Made by a program: the position numbers and the translations under genes. Shown here piece by piece: positions 63,956-64,000 of a stretch of DNA of 64,000 nt. Numbering within the stretch: the stretch's first letter is position 1; each line of letters begins with the position of its first letter. A model generated the notes under the pieces. The model was not told the DNA's origin. It did no database searches and saw only the letters and a list, made by a program, of their open reading frames with translations. The stretch covers positions 124,001 to 188,000 of the forward strand of contig NZ_CP115607.1 of assembly GCF_027797205.1 (NCBI RefSeq). The letters run 5' to 3'. The DNA is from Campylobacter sp. VBCF_01 NA2 (GTDB lineage: Bacteria > Campylobacterota > Campylobacteria > Campylobacterales > Campylobacteraceae).

Positions 63956-64000
63956 TAAAATTTCCACTTTAAAAAGTATTTTTAACCGATTTGGCTATAA

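Overview
The window is a continuous stretch of Campylobacter (Campylobacterota) core chromosome. It is moderately AT-rich and densely packed, with short gaps, many 1-8 bp stop/start overlaps and frequent TTG/GTG starts. The assignment rests on gene content and order: complex I with nuoE/nuoF replaced by two small genes, a futalosine-type menaquinone prenyltransferase (mqnP), ccoNOQP followed by DUF4006/FixH-like/addBA, rplM-rpsI-cadF, and the run moaA-queE-queD to rsmE-rpmE-rsmI-rlmB-hom-trxA-trxB. From memory this order matches C. jejuni blocks around Cj1566-1579, Cj0146-0166, Cj1371-1373, Cj0300-0303, Cj1478-1499 and Cj0073-0076. The species cannot be named from the sequence alone. No prophage, IS element, CRISPR array or restriction system is visible.

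Layout. 1-9995 (minus): respiratory complex I, nuoA to nuoL (nuoL truncated by the window edge). 10203-11765: PiT-type phosphate transporter. 11766-12134: hairpin-rich dispersed repeat. 12135-24404: tRNA modification (miaA), menaquinone (mqnP), molybdopterin (moaA) and queuosine (queE, queD) genes, rRNA methyltransferases, rpmE, a periplasmic protein with eight N-glycosylation sequons, an aminotransferase, hom and yraN. 24483-25823: thioredoxin and its reductase. 25992-26089: selenocysteine tRNA. 26128-29924 (minus): mlaA-mlaC-MMPL lipid-transport operon. 30111-33622: modE and the molybdate ABC transporter. 33672-37781: a 1369-residue GGDEF/EAL signalling protein. 37778-42226: hisZ-like gene, purA, DUF507 gene, carA, SafE-like membrane protein. 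42292-47855: response regulator, cbb3 oxidase operon and accessory genes. 47785-53140: AddAB recombination nuclease. 53169-57866 (minus): lutABC and lactate permease. 58135-60857: rplM, rpsI, cadF-like gene, a HAD phosphatase, tRNA-Gln. 61015-63926: small beta-barrel outer-membrane protein behind a poly-G promoter, a second copy of the dispersed repeat with REP-like units, DUF411 protein, lipoprotein, rplU, rpmA.

The genes together describe a microaerobic respirer. Lactate enters through LctP and is oxidised by LutABC. Complex I feeds a menaquinone pool without an obvious NADH module, and a cbb3 oxidase reduces oxygen at low tension. Molybdate uptake, moaA and tRNA-Sec together point to a molybdo-selenoprotein, most likely formate dehydrogenase, encoded elsewhere.

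The most unusual signals lie outside the genes. A ~265 bp element occurs twice in inverted orientation 50 kb apart. It is built from perfect hairpins with very small loops, a 15 bp G-rich inverted repeat and a four-run G-quadruplex motif, and it is associated with a family of GTCATTGCGAG/GCAATC units whose hairpin cores differ between copies. A G7-C-G5 tract abuts the -10 box of the beta-barrel gene. A 34-codon membrane gene sits in the cbb3 operon, and an inverted repeat lies just upstream of the ccoN -10 box.
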